Source: Psychrobacter frigidicola (GTDB lineage Bacteria > Pseudomonadota > Gammaproteobacteria > Pseudomonadales > Moraxellaceae). From it: a DNA stretch of 64,000 nucleotides. The DNA is taken from NCBI RefSeq assembly GCF_007997305.1, contig NZ_VORZ01000003.1, positions 278,377-342,376 of the forward strand, in the 5' to 3' direction. Shown here piece after piece: positions 37,996 through 47,040 of the stretch; position 1 is the first letter of the stretch, and the number at the start of each line of letters is the position of its first letter. The position numbers and the translations under genes are program-made. The notes under the pieces were generated by a model. It saw only the letters and a program-made list of their open reading frames with translations. It did not search any database and was not told the origin of the DNA.

Positions 37996-38404
37996 CAAAA
38001 AATTAAGTATTTATAGGGTCACCAATGTTATAAAAGTAGAAAGTGCTAGATGTATTAATGAGGTTAAACCGTACTAGATGGCCTCAAGGTGCTGGCTTTT
38101 TAAAAATGGTGACAAATTTATGACGCATTATTCACGGCGTTGTCTTGACCTTATAACTAGGCTCACGCAAGATAGTTGAGTTGAATAAATGATGGTGGAC
38201 TTAGGTTCAAGTTGAATAGCTATATCGAACAAGTATTATATTGATGAACTCTATTTCAATAGATTGCTACCAATATCTGCTCATTTTTGCTAATCAGTGT
38301 TTACCATCTCAGAATTACTCATCAAGTAAAAATCTTGAATGATAACGATGTGATCATTTTAAATGATAGTTTTTTAACTCATAACAAGCATAAAAGAGGA
38401 ACGT
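37996..38404 (+). promoter_or_regulatory. Region upstream of etfB with 15-base palindrome
   Basis: 409 bases without a gene. ATCATTT-T-AAATGAT (38353-38367) is a perfect interrupted palindrome 38 bases before the etfB start, where an operator or promoter would lie. AGAGGA is the etfB ribosome binding site. I see no strong -35/-10 pair and no terminator for the preceding gene. Confidence 0.4.
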
Positions 38405-39154
38405 ATGAAAGCATTAGTCGCAGTCAAGCGTGTGATAGATTATAACGTCAAAGTTCGTGTCAAAGCAGATAGCTCTGGTGTGGATTTATCCAATACTAAA
38501 ATGTCTATCAACCCCTTTGATGAAATTGCTGTCGAAGAAGCAGTACGTCTAAAAGAAGCTGGTGTTATTGACGAAATTATCGTCGCATCGATTGGTCCAA
38601 AAGAATCGCAAGAGCAAATTCGTGCAGCGTTGGCTTTGGGTGCTGACCGTGGGATTGTGGTTGTATCTGACAATAAGCCATATCCTTTGCAAGTCGCCAA
38701 AATTCTAAAAAGCATCGCTGAGCAAGAAAGCGCTGATATTATCTTATTAGGCAAACAAGCCATCGACGATGATAACAACCAAACCGGTCAGATGCTGGCA
38801 GCACTTATGGGTATCGGTCAAGGTACATTTGCCTCAGAAGTTAAAGTCGAAGGTGATAAAGTTAATGTCACGCGTGAAGTCGATGGGGGTTTCCAAACGG
38901 TGGCACTCTCGCTACCTGCAGTTATTACAACCGACTTACGCTTGAATGAGCCACGCTATGCCAAACTACCTAATATTATGAAAGCGAAGAAAAAACAGCT
39001 TGATGAAAAAACACCTGCTGATTTTGGTGTTGATATGACGTCTAAGCAAGAAATCATTAAAGTAGTACCACCGGCTGAGCGCAAAGCGGGCATCAAAGTA
39101 GGTTCGATTGATGAGTTGGTCGATAAGCTTAGAAATGAAGCAAAAGTCATCTAG
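38405..39154 (+). CDS. etfB: Electron transfer flavoprotein beta subunit
   Basis: Accepts electrons from acyl-CoA and other dehydrogenases together with EtfA and passes them to ETF:ubiquinone oxidoreductase. 249 residues: [19 protein letters not shown] at the start, [39 protein letters not shown] (AMP-binding region) and the recognition-loop stretch [28 protein letters not shown] with the acetyllysine-type Leu/Lys motif. Followed by etfA after 123 bases containing a stem-loop. Confidence 0.97.
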   Translation: MKALVAVKRVIDYNVKVRVKADSSGVDLSNTKMSINPFDEIAVEEAVRLKEAGVIDEIIVASIGPKESQEQIRAALALGADRGIVVVSDNKPYPLQVAKILKSIAEQESADIILLGKQAIDDDNNQTGQMLAALMGIGQGTFASEVKVEGDKVNVTREVDGGFQTVALSLPAVITTDLRLNEPRYAKLPNIMKAKKKQLDEKTPADFGVDMTSKQEIIKVVPPAERKAGIKVGSIDELVDKLRNEAKVI

Positions 39155-39162
39155 TCCTTTGT

Positions 39163-39202
39163 TATGGCGTAACTACGAAGGCCTATCTTCTTCAGCGCCA
39201 TA
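39163..39202 (+). repeat. Stem-loop between etfB and etfA
   Basis: TATGGCG (39163-39169) pairs with CGCCATA (39196-39202); inside, GAAG pairs with CTTC. No T-run follows. It may stabilise or process the etfB-etfA message or partly uncouple the two genes. Confidence 0.5.
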
Positions 39203-39277
39203 TCTTGAAAGCTGTGTGACAAAAGTTTATGTAATAACATGATGATGACATGAATAAATAAATAAAGGACAAAAACA

Positions 39278-40210
39278 ATGGCAATTTTGGTATATGCGGA
39301 ACATGATAATGTCAGCCTAAAAAAGGCAACCTTGAATACAATCGCTGCTGCTAAGCAGATGGGAGATGAGGTTCATGTCTTGGTCGCCGGTAGCGGCAAT
39401 CAGGGAGTGGCTGACGCAGCTGCTCAGGCAGAAGGTGTAAGTAAAGTATTGCTTGCTGATAATGCCGCTTATGAGCATCAAATGGCAGAAAATATCGCGC
39501 TATTGGTTGCTGATATCTCAGGTGACTATAGCCATATTGTCGCGCCTGCAACCACTACTGGCAAAAATTTTATGCCACGTGTCGCCGCGCTACTTGATGT
39601 GAGCATGATGTCAGATATTACAGCAGTTATTGACGCGCAGACGTTTGAGCGTCCTATCTATGCCGGTAATGCTACTGCCACGGTAAAAACGACAGAAGAT
39701 AAAATTGTAGTGACTGTACGTACGACAGGTTTTGATCCGGTAGCAGATACAGGAGGTTCAGCCACTGTTGAAACTATTGATAATGTGCAAGAATCGGGCA
39801 AGGCAAGCTTTGTTAACGAAGAGATGGCAAAATCTGACCGTCCTGAATTAACGTCTGCCAGTATCGTGGTGTCAGGTGGTCGTGCTTTAGGCAGTGGTGA
39901 AAACTTCACCAAATATATGGAGCCGTTAGCGGATAAGCTGGGCGCTGCTATCGGCGCCTCACGCGCTGCCGTTGATGCAGGCTATGTCCCTAATGACATG
40001 CAGGTCGGACAAACAGGTAAAATCGTTGCGCCAGACCTATATATTGCCATTGGTATTTCAGGTGCCATTCAGCATTTAGCAGGCATGAAAGACTCTAAAG
40101 TTATCGTTGCGATTAATAATGATCCAGATTCTCCAATTGCAAGCGTCGCTGATTACTATTTAGAAGCTGATTTATTTGCAGCCTTGCCTGAGTTGACTAG
40201 CAAAATCTAA
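39278..40210 (+). CDS. etfA: Electron transfer flavoprotein alpha subunit
   Basis: FAD-carrying partner of EtfB. 310 residues. The carboxyl FAD domain is clear: VVSGGRALGSGENF (about 197-210), AAVDAGYVPNDMQVGQTGKIVAPDLYIAIGISGAIQHLAGMKDSKVIVAINNDPDSPIASVADY. AAAGGAC precedes the ATG. A terminator follows, so etfB-etfA is a two-gene operon. Confidence 0.97.
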   Translation: MAILVYAEHDNVSLKKATLNTIAAAKQMGDEVHVLVAGSGNQGVADAAAQAEGVSKVLLADNAAYEHQMAENIALLVADISGDYSHIVAPATTTGKNFMPRVAALLDVSMMSDITAVIDAQTFERPIYAGNATATVKTTEDKIVVTVRTTGFDPVADTGGSATVETIDNVQESGKASFVNEEMAKSDRPELTSASIVVSGGRALGSGENFTKYMEPLADKLGAAIGASRAAVDAGYVPNDMQVGQTGKIVAPDLYIAIGISGAIQHLAGMKDSKVIVAINNDPDSPIASVADYYLEADLFAALPELTSKI

Positions 40211-40234
40211 GTATTATTGAATAATCATGCAGAT

Positions 40235-40267
40235 AAAAAATCCCACTATTAATAGCGGGATTTTTTT
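40235..40267. terminator. Terminator after etfA (possibly bidirectional)
   Basis: AAAAAATCCCACTATT pairs with AATAGCGGGATTTTTT (one mismatch), flanked by A-run and T-run; the convergent methyltransferase gene ends 60 bases downstream. Confidence 0.92.
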
Positions 40268-40327
40268 ATGCTTAAAGGTTTCATGTTCAAAAAATAAGAT
40301 GTTGCAAGATATTAAAGGTAGGACGCT

Positions 40328-41131
40328 TTAAGAGTAATGGCGCTGACGTAGAGTCTCATAAAGACATAATGACCCTGCAATGGCTACATTTAGGCTTTCC
40401 TGACCATTAGGTTGCGGTAGGGCGATAGGAGTAGCACATTGCATTAACTCTGCGCAAACTCCTTGACCTTCATGTCCCATAATCCAAGCAACCGGCGCTT
40501 GTAAATCATGTTCATAAATTAAAGTGTCCGTATGCGAGCTGGTGGCCAATAACGGGATTTGAACACAATTAAGTACATCTGCTACGCTAAGGTTTTCATA
40601 AATAGACAGTGCAAACTGCGCCCCCATGCCAGCGCGTAACGTCTTGGGTGACCATGCTTGAGCGGTAGCGCTGGTACAGAGTACAGTATCAATACCAACC
40701 GCTGCGGCAGTTCTTAGTAAGGTTCCGACGTTGCCACTGTCTTGTACGTCATTTAAAATTAAGCAGTCACTAGTAATCATCGATAATCTCGGCATTGGGA
40801 TATTAACAATTGCCATAATATCAATGCCAGCCCCTAAGCTGCGAATACTTTGATAGAGCGCATCAGACAACACTAAGATAGAGATATATGTCGGCAGACG
40901 CGTTAAAATCTGCTGCACTTCGGCATGGTGTTGCGCTGACTCTGCCAGCAATATTTGCGCAAAAGGATAATCGCTACGTAGAGCCGCATCAATTAAATGT
41001 ACGCCCTCAAGTACCGTTTGACCCTGTTTTTTGCGCTGGCGAGCTTGAGTAAGCAAAGCTTTTGCAAGTTTTACCGTTTGGTTTTTGTCTGAGGTGACGA
41101 CAGTAGTGAGTTCATTGGTATTCGATGTCAT
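40328..41131 (-). CDS. TrmH/SpoU family RNA 2'-O-methyltransferase
   Basis: SPOUT-fold methyltransferase for ribose methylation of rRNA or tRNA. 267 residues: an amino-terminal substrate-binding domain (about 20-100), motif 1 LNDVQDSGNVGTLLRTAAAVG (about 126-146), motif 2 IMGHEGQGV and motif 3 NGQESLNVAIAGSLCLYE near the end, which together form the knotted AdoMet site. The architecture resembles RlmB and the TsnR-like group; I cannot assign the target nucleotide. Same strand as fbp, 67 bases downstream of it. Confidence 0.88.
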   Translation of the reverse strand: MTSNTNELTTVVTSDKNQTVKLAKALLTQARQRKKQGQTVLEGVHLIDAALRSDYPFAQILLAESAQHHAEVQQILTRLPTYISILVLSDALYQSIRSLGAGIDIMAIVNIPMPRLSMITSDCLILNDVQDSGNVGTLLRTAAAVGIDTVLCTSATAQAWSPKTLRAGMGAQFALSIYENLSVADVLNCVQIPLLATSSHTDTLIYEHDLQAPVAWIMGHEGQGVCAELMQCATPIALPQPNGQESLNVAIAGSLCLYETLRQRHYS

Positions 41132-41198
41132 AGTAGGCCGTTTAAAAGTAAATATTAAGTAAAGACAGCTTACAAAAATGCTTTATAAAGAATTAATC

Positions 41199-42182
41199 TT
41201 ATTTAGCAGCATGTTGCACGTGTAAGTCTTTAACATAGTTGACTTCGTTTCTGCTACCTAGTACGACAGGGACGCGCTGATGAATATCGGTTGGTTCAAT
41301 ATCAAGAATACGATTGACAGCATCCGTGGCACTGCCGCCAGCACGTTCAATCAATAAGCTCATTGGGTTGGCTTCATACATCAGGCGCAGTTTACCGGGC
41401 TTATTGATATCTTTAGTATCAAAGGGATAAGTGAACAATCCACCACGGCAAAGGATACGGTGGACGTCGCCTACCATAGCAGCGACCCAGCGTGTATTAA
41501 AGTTGCGACCACGAACGCCATCTTTACCCGCGATTAGCTCGTCAATATACTGCTGCATAGGGGCGCGCCAGTAACGATAATTGGAGCCATTAATAGCATA
41601 TTCGCTGGTATCAGCATCAACTTGAACGTTATCTTCTATCAATACATAGTCGCCGCTATCTGGATCTAGGCTAAACATCAGTACATTGTCATCTACTGTC
41701 AACGCTAGCATAGTGGAAGTGCCATATAACAAATAACCAGCAGCTAACTGTTGATTGCCAGCCTGTAGAAAATCAGCATTTTCACTCTCGTTACCTTGAC
41801 GCTGATAAGGTAGAATAGAGAAGATAGTACCTACTGCCATATTGATATCGATGTTTGACGAGCCATCAAGTGGATCAAATAGTACCAATAAGCTGCCATC
41901 AGCATTGGCAGGGGTAGCATTATCCAGCTCTTCTGAGGCGACACCGGCACAATGTTTGTTTTCTGCTAAGGCATCAAGCAATAAATCATTAGCCAGTACA
42001 TCGAGCTTTTTTTGGTCTTCGCCTTGTACGTTTTGATTACCCGCTTCTCCAAGAATATCAGCCAAGGCACCTTTTCTAAGTAACTGTGAGATGGTCTTTC
42101 CAACTTCAGTAATCGTGGTAATTACATCACTAACTGCGGGATTGGCGGCATGGTTGTTTAGGTAATGTGCTAAGGTCGTCAT
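41199..42182 (-). CDS. fbp: Class 1 fructose-1,6-bisphosphatase
   Basis: Gluconeogenic phosphatase that hydrolyses fructose 1,6-bisphosphate. 327 residues. The lithium-sensitive phosphatase motif with metal ligands is [25 protein letters not shown] (about residues 108-132), and the carboxyl substrate loop [21 protein letters not shown] is present. AGGAAA precedes the ATG on the minus strand. It fits a gluconeogenic organism. Confidence 0.96.
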   Translation of the reverse strand: MTTLAHYLNNHAANPAVSDVITTITEVGKTISQLLRKGALADILGEAGNQNVQGEDQKKLDVLANDLLLDALAENKHCAGVASEELDNATPANADGSLLVLFDPLDGSSNIDINMAVGTIFSILPYQRQGNESENADFLQAGNQQLAAGYLLYGTSTMLALTVDDNVLMFSLDPDSGDYVLIEDNVQVDADTSEYAINGSNYRYWRAPMQQYIDELIAGKDGVRGRNFNTRWVAAMVGDVHRILCRGGLFTYPFDTKDINKPGKLRLMYEANPMSLLIERAGGSATDAVNRILDIEPTDIHQRVPVVLGSRNEVNYVKDLHVQHAAK

Positions 42183-42581
42183 AAAGTTTCCTAATTAATT
42201 GAATTAAAATCTAAAGAGCGCTGAATATCAAAAGCAATACTCAATAGGTCAGTTTAAAGGCGCGAAAAAATATAAAATAAAAGGTATGAAGCGGCAAAAT
42301 CAGCCAATATTCAAATAGCCGGTCTGGTATCTTTGAGCTAACCATAAAATCAGTTACACTAGCGCTATTAGTATTCGTAGCAAGCAAAAAAGCAGCCAGC
42401 TGCATTTATAATGCTTTCTTTATGACACTTGTTTTATAGCGCTGCAATCATTGCGGTAAAGTGTAGCAAATAAGCGGCAAAATGTCCTTGTCTCTATACT
42501 CATGGCTAAAAATGAATCAGTAATTATAAGCAATGCAATATAAACTAAATCAATATAAACCGACAATAAAGACTCGCCATT
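42183..42581 (+). promoter_or_regulatory. Divergent region fbp / pyrB
   Basis: 399 bases. A TATAAT (42417-42422) lies about 160 bases before pyrB, directly preceded by the inverted repeat GCAGC-CA-GCTGC (42392-42403). No matching -35 and no intrinsic attenuator with a T-run is visible. The 30 bases before pyrB lack a good ribosome binding site. Confidence 0.4.
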
Positions 42582-43664
42582 ATGTCAAATTCTATAGATA
42601 GCAGTACAAAAAATACGGTTTCGCCATCTGCCACCGCTAAGTTCGATCCCGATAGCATTCATCAAAGATTAAATACTTCATTAAGTCGGCCACAGCTGAA
42701 TGCTGACGGTAGTATCCGCCATTTTTTAGGTGTAGAAGGTCTAAACAAGGTGCAATTGCAGGCTATTATTGCCAAAGCCGAAACATTTTTTGATGAAAAC
42801 GGTCAGCTGATTAACAGTCCTGAGCTTGACGGTTGTACGGTGATGAATCTATTTTTTGAGCCATCAACCCGTACGCGCACCACCTTTGAAGTAGCCGAGA
42901 AGCGACTGGGTGCTAACGTCCTTAATATTGATATTGAGCGCTCTAGCACTAAAAAGGGTGAGAGCTTACGCGATACGTTGTGGAATTTGCAGGCAATGAC
43001 GGCTGATATCTTCGTGGTGCGGCATTCAGCATCAGGCGCTGCGCATTTTATGGCCACTGAAGTCACCCCTGATATTGCTATTATTAATGGCGGTGATGGC
43101 TGGCACGCGCATCCGACGCAAGGGATGCTGGATATGCTGACTATCCACCGTGAAGCGCCGCGCCCATTTGAAGAGCTATCGGTCGCTATTATTGGTGACA
43201 TTAAGCATTCACGGGTGGCGCGCTCAGATATTAGCGCTTTGCAAACGCTAGGGGTAAAAGACATTCGGGTATGCGCCCCTCGTACTTTATTGCCCAAAGG
43301 TATTGAGCGCTTTGGCGTAACCGTCTATGAAGATATGAACCGCTGCGTGACAGATTGTGATGTCATAATAGGGTTGAGAATACAAAATGAACGTATTGGC
43401 TCACCTTTACTGGCCTCATCAAGTGAGTATTATAAGCATTATGGTATCACCCCTGAGCGAGTAGCGTTGGCCAAGCCTGATGCGCTCGTGATGCATCCAG
43501 GACCCATGAACCGTGGTGTTGAGATTGCCTCCAGCGTGGCTGATGGTGCGCAGTCGGTTATTTTAAAGCAGGTAAACAACGGTATTGCTATTCGTATGGC
43601 TGTCTTGTCGCTTGCGATGCAAGGGCAACGCGCTCATCAAGCAGATATACACTCGAATAGCTGA
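42582..43664 (+). CDS. pyrB: Aspartate carbamoyltransferase catalytic subunit
   Basis: Joins carbamoyl phosphate and aspartate, the committed step of pyrimidine synthesis. 360 residues. Carbamoyl-phosphate loop [23 protein letters not shown] (about 90-112), RHSASGAAH near 146-154, [12 protein letters not shown] and the aspartate-side [10 protein letters not shown]. About 40 extra amino-terminal residues are present, as in pseudomonad enzymes that assemble with a dihydroorotase-like partner and bind nucleotides through that extension. The partner gene lies 113 bases downstream; no pyrI is present. Confidence 0.95.
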   Translation: MSNSIDSSTKNTVSPSATAKFDPDSIHQRLNTSLSRPQLNADGSIRHFLGVEGLNKVQLQAIIAKAETFFDENGQLINSPELDGCTVMNLFFEPSTRTRTTFEVAEKRLGANVLNIDIERSSTKKGESLRDTLWNLQAMTADIFVVRHSASGAAHFMATEVTPDIAIINGGDGWHAHPTQGMLDMLTIHREAPRPFEELSVAIIGDIKHSRVARSDISALQTLGVKDIRVCAPRTLLPKGIERFGVTVYEDMNRCVTDCDVIIGLRIQNERIGSPLLASSSEYYKHYGITPERVALAKPDALVMHPGPMNRGVEIASSVADGAQSVILKQVNNGIAIRMAVLSLAMQGQRAHQADIHSNS

Positions 43665-43777
43665 CACTAAACATAGGGACTAAAATGAGGCGCTTAATGC
43701 CCCTTTTAGCGCTTTGTAGCTGATTTCTTTGAGAACTTAAGCGACTTATTTTAATTGTTAATACGGTAATAAAGCTC

Positions 43778-44989
43778 ATGACCAACACACTCTCTACCAA
43801 TACACAAATTACCAACTTACTGCCCAAAGCATTCAGAAAGCCATTACCCACTGCAGCGATAGATAAGCTTACCAATCTAGATGCTGGCCATGAAATGTGG
43901 CTACTACCGCCGCTGGTCGATTTATGCGCGCGCTTGCGTGAACCGGGGCAGCAGCAGCACGGAACGTTGGCCTCAGAAGGAAGGGCGGCACGCGCCAATG
44001 GCTTTTTGCATGTGGTCATTCCACCCGATACCAATCCTATTTTAGAAAATGGCTCCCTACTGAAGGGGTTGCGTGAGCGTGCATTGGAGGATGGCGGAAT
44101 CTATTTGCATATCCTTGGCGCATTGACCGCAGGGTTAGAAGGCGCACGTCCCTCTAATATTGCTGGACTTAAAAAAGGCGGTTGTATTGCGGTTTCTAAT
44201 GCGCGTCAGCCGTTTACTAATGATATGGTGCTACTGCGAACGTTGGAATATGCAGCGACCTTTGGAATGAAAGTATTCTTTTACCCTGACGAGCCGAGTC
44301 TATCAAAAGATGGGGTAGCGCACGAAGGTTATATCGCCTCTTATCATGGCCTGCAAGGTATTCCATGGATTGCCGAAACGGTTGCATTGTCTACTCAACT
44401 ATTGATGGTAGAGGAGACCGGCATTGCCGCTCATTTTAGCCAATTATCCTGTAAGTCTTCAGTAGAACTCATGCGCTGGGCAAAAAACAAAAAACTGCCA
44501 GTAACTTGTGATGTGGCGATGCATCAGCTGTATTTAACCGATGATAATTTGGAAGGTTTTAATGCGATGGCCTATGTACTGCCGCCACTGCGCAGTAACA
44601 CTGATCAAAAGGCACTACGTCGCGGGCTAACAGATGGCACTATTGATGCGATTTGTAGTCATCACGAGCCTTTAAATGCCACGGCTAAAAAGGCACCGTT
44701 TGAAGAAAGTACACCGGGTATTTCAAACTTCGATACCTTTATGGCGCTGGCCTGTCAATTGGTACGCGATGAGGTATTAACCTTAGAGCAACTGGTTGAT
44801 AAAATTTGTCTTAATCCTGCAAAAATTGCTGGTATTACGACCCAATATGAAAATATTGGTGGCGCAGTATTGGTTGATCCTAACCTTAAATGGCAAGTAA
44901 CGGCAGAGACGATGCTATCAAATGGTAAAAATACACCTTTCTTTAATCAGAATTTGCAAGGCCGCGTCGTGGAGACTTTCTTTGGCTAA
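43778..44989 (+). CDS. pyrC': Dihydroorotase-like protein lacking metal ligands (PyrC')
   Basis: 403 residues with a dihydroorotase fold but without the catalytic metal site. The position of the HxH motif before LREPG reads Cys50-Ala-Arg52, and the catalytic Asp of the DHAPH motif is His295, with the last His replaced by Leu299. In Pseudomonas a protein of this kind is non-catalytic and is required to assemble aspartate carbamoyltransferase. The position directly after pyrB fits that role. A true dihydroorotase must be encoded elsewhere. The carboxyl end overlaps the next gene by eight bases. Confidence 0.9.
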   Translation: MTNTLSTNTQITNLLPKAFRKPLPTAAIDKLTNLDAGHEMWLLPPLVDLCARLREPGQQQHGTLASEGRAARANGFLHVVIPPDTNPILENGSLLKGLRERALEDGGIYLHILGALTAGLEGARPSNIAGLKKGGCIAVSNARQPFTNDMVLLRTLEYAATFGMKVFFYPDEPSLSKDGVAHEGYIASYHGLQGIPWIAETVALSTQLLMVEETGIAAHFSQLSCKSSVELMRWAKNKKLPVTCDVAMHQLYLTDDNLEGFNAMAYVLPPLRSNTDQKALRRGLTDGTIDAICSHHEPLNATAKKAPFEESTPGISNFDTFMALACQLVRDEVLTLEQLVDKICLNPAKIAGITTQYENIGGAVLVDPNLKWQVTAETMLSNGKNTPFFNQNLQGRVVETFFG

Positions 44990-45539
44990 TCTACCCAAGC
45001 AGGATGGTCGCCAGCAACCATCGCCAGCGGGTCAACAACAAAAGCTAGCAGATGATAAGCGTAACGCCCCACATCAAGTAAGTGAGTCTAGCGAATCCAT
45101 TAAAGCGGTCGCAATTTACGAGGTCGTCAAAGGGGTGGGTGCGCTGATAGGTGCGGTAGCATTATGGCAGTGGCATGCAGATATGGAGCGTTGGCTATCA
45201 ACGGCAACTCATTCTTGGCAGCAATATTTTGGTCAGCTGCTGGCCCCGCAAGTTGATAGCGCGATACAAATTGCCCAACAAGCCAGTAAAAACTGGACAG
45301 TGTTTTTATTAATAATATTTGCTTATGCGAGTTTGCGCTTTCTTGAAGCTTACGGGCTATGGCAAGATAAAACGTGGGCATACTGGTTTGGTGTGGTGGG
45401 TTATGGAATATTTATTCCTATTGAACTCTATTATCTGATTGTGAGCCCATTTGACTGGTTTAAACTGGGTATTTTATTGCTAAATATTATCATTGTGATT
45501 GTGGTGTATCGCAATATGAAACGCAAAGGTTTGTTATAA
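44982..45539 (+). CDS. DUF2127 membrane protein
   Basis: 185 residues: a polar Gln-rich start (about 1-40), then SIKAVAIYEVVKGVGALIGAVALWQW, WTVFLLIIFAYASLRFLEAYGLWQDKTWAYWFGVVGYGIFIPIELYYL and LGILLLNIIIVIVVYRNMKRKG, about four membrane helices with the DUF2127 Gly/Leu-Trp pattern. Function unknown. I take a TTG start at 44982, seven bases after GGAG; it overlaps the pyrC' stop by eight bases, so the two are probably translated in a coupled way. Confidence 0.8.
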   Translation: MANLPKQDGRQQPSPAGQQQKLADDKRNAPHQVSESSESIKAVAIYEVVKGVGALIGAVALWQWHADMERWLSTATHSWQQYFGQLLAPQVDSAIQIAQQASKNWTVFLLIIFAYASLRFLEAYGLWQDKTWAYWFGVVGYGIFIPIELYYLIVSPFDWFKLGILLLNIIIVIVVYRNMKRKGLL

Positions 45540-45559
45540 CCATCGGTTTTTTATAACAT

Positions 45560-45597
45560 AAAGTCTGCCTAAAGATAATTTCTCTGGGCGGACTTTT
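45560..45597. terminator. Terminator between convergent DUF2127 and antiporter genes
   Basis: AAAGTCTGCC (45560-45569) pairs with GGCGGACTTT (45587-45596), one G-U, 17-base loop; short T-run on the plus strand and A-run on the other side. Confidence 0.7.
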
Positions 45598-45652
45598 GCT
45601 ATTTAAGGCAATTGACTGGTCTTTATTCACATAGTAATGACGGTTTAAACAT

Positions 45653-46921
45653 CTAACAATTTTCCTCACTAGGACAAATAGTTTTGGCAACCTTACCAAT
45701 ACTCAAGCCTTGAACTAAAATAGAAAATACCACTACCGCGTAAGTCAGTGCCAATAAAATATCACGCTCCGTACCTGAAGGCAGCTGTAAAACCAATGCC
45801 ACTGAAATACCACCACGCAGTCCACCCCACGTTAATATTTTCCACGCGCCTGTTGGTAAATCGAGTTGTTTACTAAACGTTTTAGTAGTCATGCCGACTA
45901 CGATAAGGCGCGCAAGTAGAGCAATGATAATGGTCAATCCAGCAGCGATGAACAAATTGCCTGAGTAGGCAATCATCACCACCTCTAACCCGATTAACAC
46001 AAATAAAATCGCGTTTAATATCTCATCAATTAATTCCCAAAATAAGTCAATGTAGTGGCGGGTTTTATCACTCATTGCCAGCGCGCGCCCACGGTTACCG
46101 ACCATTAAGCCCATCATTACCATTGCCAGTGGCCCTGATAAATGCCAGTGACTGGCCAGCGCATATCCACCAATCACGCCTGCTAGGGTTAATAGCACCT
46201 CTTCTTGGTAGCTATCAATACTTTTAAGTAGGTAAAATAAAATGGCACCCAGCACTAAGCCAAAGACAATACCGCCTCCGGCCTCGACTGCTAAGGTATG
46301 GACTACATAATTGACGGTGGGAATATCACCACTAGATAAAATACCGAGCAGTATCACAAAGATAACCACGCCAATCCCATCGTTAAATAGGGACTCGCCA
46401 GCGATGACGGTTTCAACACTTTTCGGCGCGCCTGCTGACGCTAAGATACCCATTACTGCAATGGGATCAGTAGGGGATATCAAGGCACCAAATAATAAGC
46501 ACCAAATATAAGGCAGACCAAAACCGAGTAACGGCAGCACAACATAAATAGCGCTGGCAATGAGCACTGCGGATATAACCGTGCCTAGACACGCGAGTAT
46601 GCCAATGGGCAGCTTATAACGCTTTAAGTCACCAATATTGACGTGCAATGCGCCTGCAAAAAGTAGCATCGAGAGCATACCATCGAGTAAGACCTCAGTG
46701 AAATCTAGCTGGTCTAACAAACTAACCTCATAATCAATCAGTTGATCAAACCCTAAAAAACCTAAAAATATAGCGCCAATAGATAACAGTATTGATATGA
46801 CCATCACGCCAATCGTTGTTGGCAGACCAATAAAGCGATGATTAATATAGGTCAATAAGGCAGTAATAGATAAGAAGATGGCGCTGATGTCAAATACGGT
46901 TAGGCTGGTTGCAGATGCCAT
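45653..46921 (-). CDS. CPA1 family sodium/proton antiporter (NhaP type)
   Basis: Inner-membrane cation/proton exchanger. 422 residues and about twelve helices. CPA1 signatures: LLFAGALHVNIGDLKRYKLPI (helix 3 region), ISPTDPIAVMGIL with the transport Asp (about 149-161), GESLFNDGIGVVIFVILLGIL with the Asn-Asp pair (about 173-193), and TWGGLRGGISVALVLQLP near 365-382. No long cytoplasmic tail. It is followed on the same strand by no close gene and preceded by the DUF2254 gene in parallel orientation. Confidence 0.9.
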   Translation of the reverse strand: MASATSLTVFDISAIFLSITALLTYINHRFIGLPTTIGVMVISILLSIGAIFLGFLGFDQLIDYEVSLLDQLDFTEVLLDGMLSMLLFAGALHVNIGDLKRYKLPIGILACLGTVISAVLIASAIYVVLPLLGFGLPYIWCLLFGALISPTDPIAVMGILASAGAPKSVETVIAGESLFNDGIGVVIFVILLGILSSGDIPTVNYVVHTLAVEAGGGIVFGLVLGAILFYLLKSIDSYQEEVLLTLAGVIGGYALASHWHLSGPLAMVMMGLMVGNRGRALAMSDKTRHYIDLFWELIDEILNAILFVLIGLEVVMIAYSGNLFIAAGLTIIIALLARLIVVGMTTKTFSKQLDLPTGAWKILTWGGLRGGISVALVLQLPSGTERDILLALTYAVVVFSILVQGLSIGKVAKTICPSEENC

Positions 46922-47040
46922 GAAAGAGGTCTCAGGTTACGATAGAAATTGCTCAAAGCCTAACGAGTATAAAAATTATATGCAGTGCGGATTTTGTTAT
47001 TTTACAGTCGCTTGTTTGAGTTTGTTAATGCGTTGCGAAC

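Noticed and set aside
41842..42036. Ser-rich plus-strand frame inside fbp
   Set aside because: Antisense to a well-conserved catalytic region of fbp.
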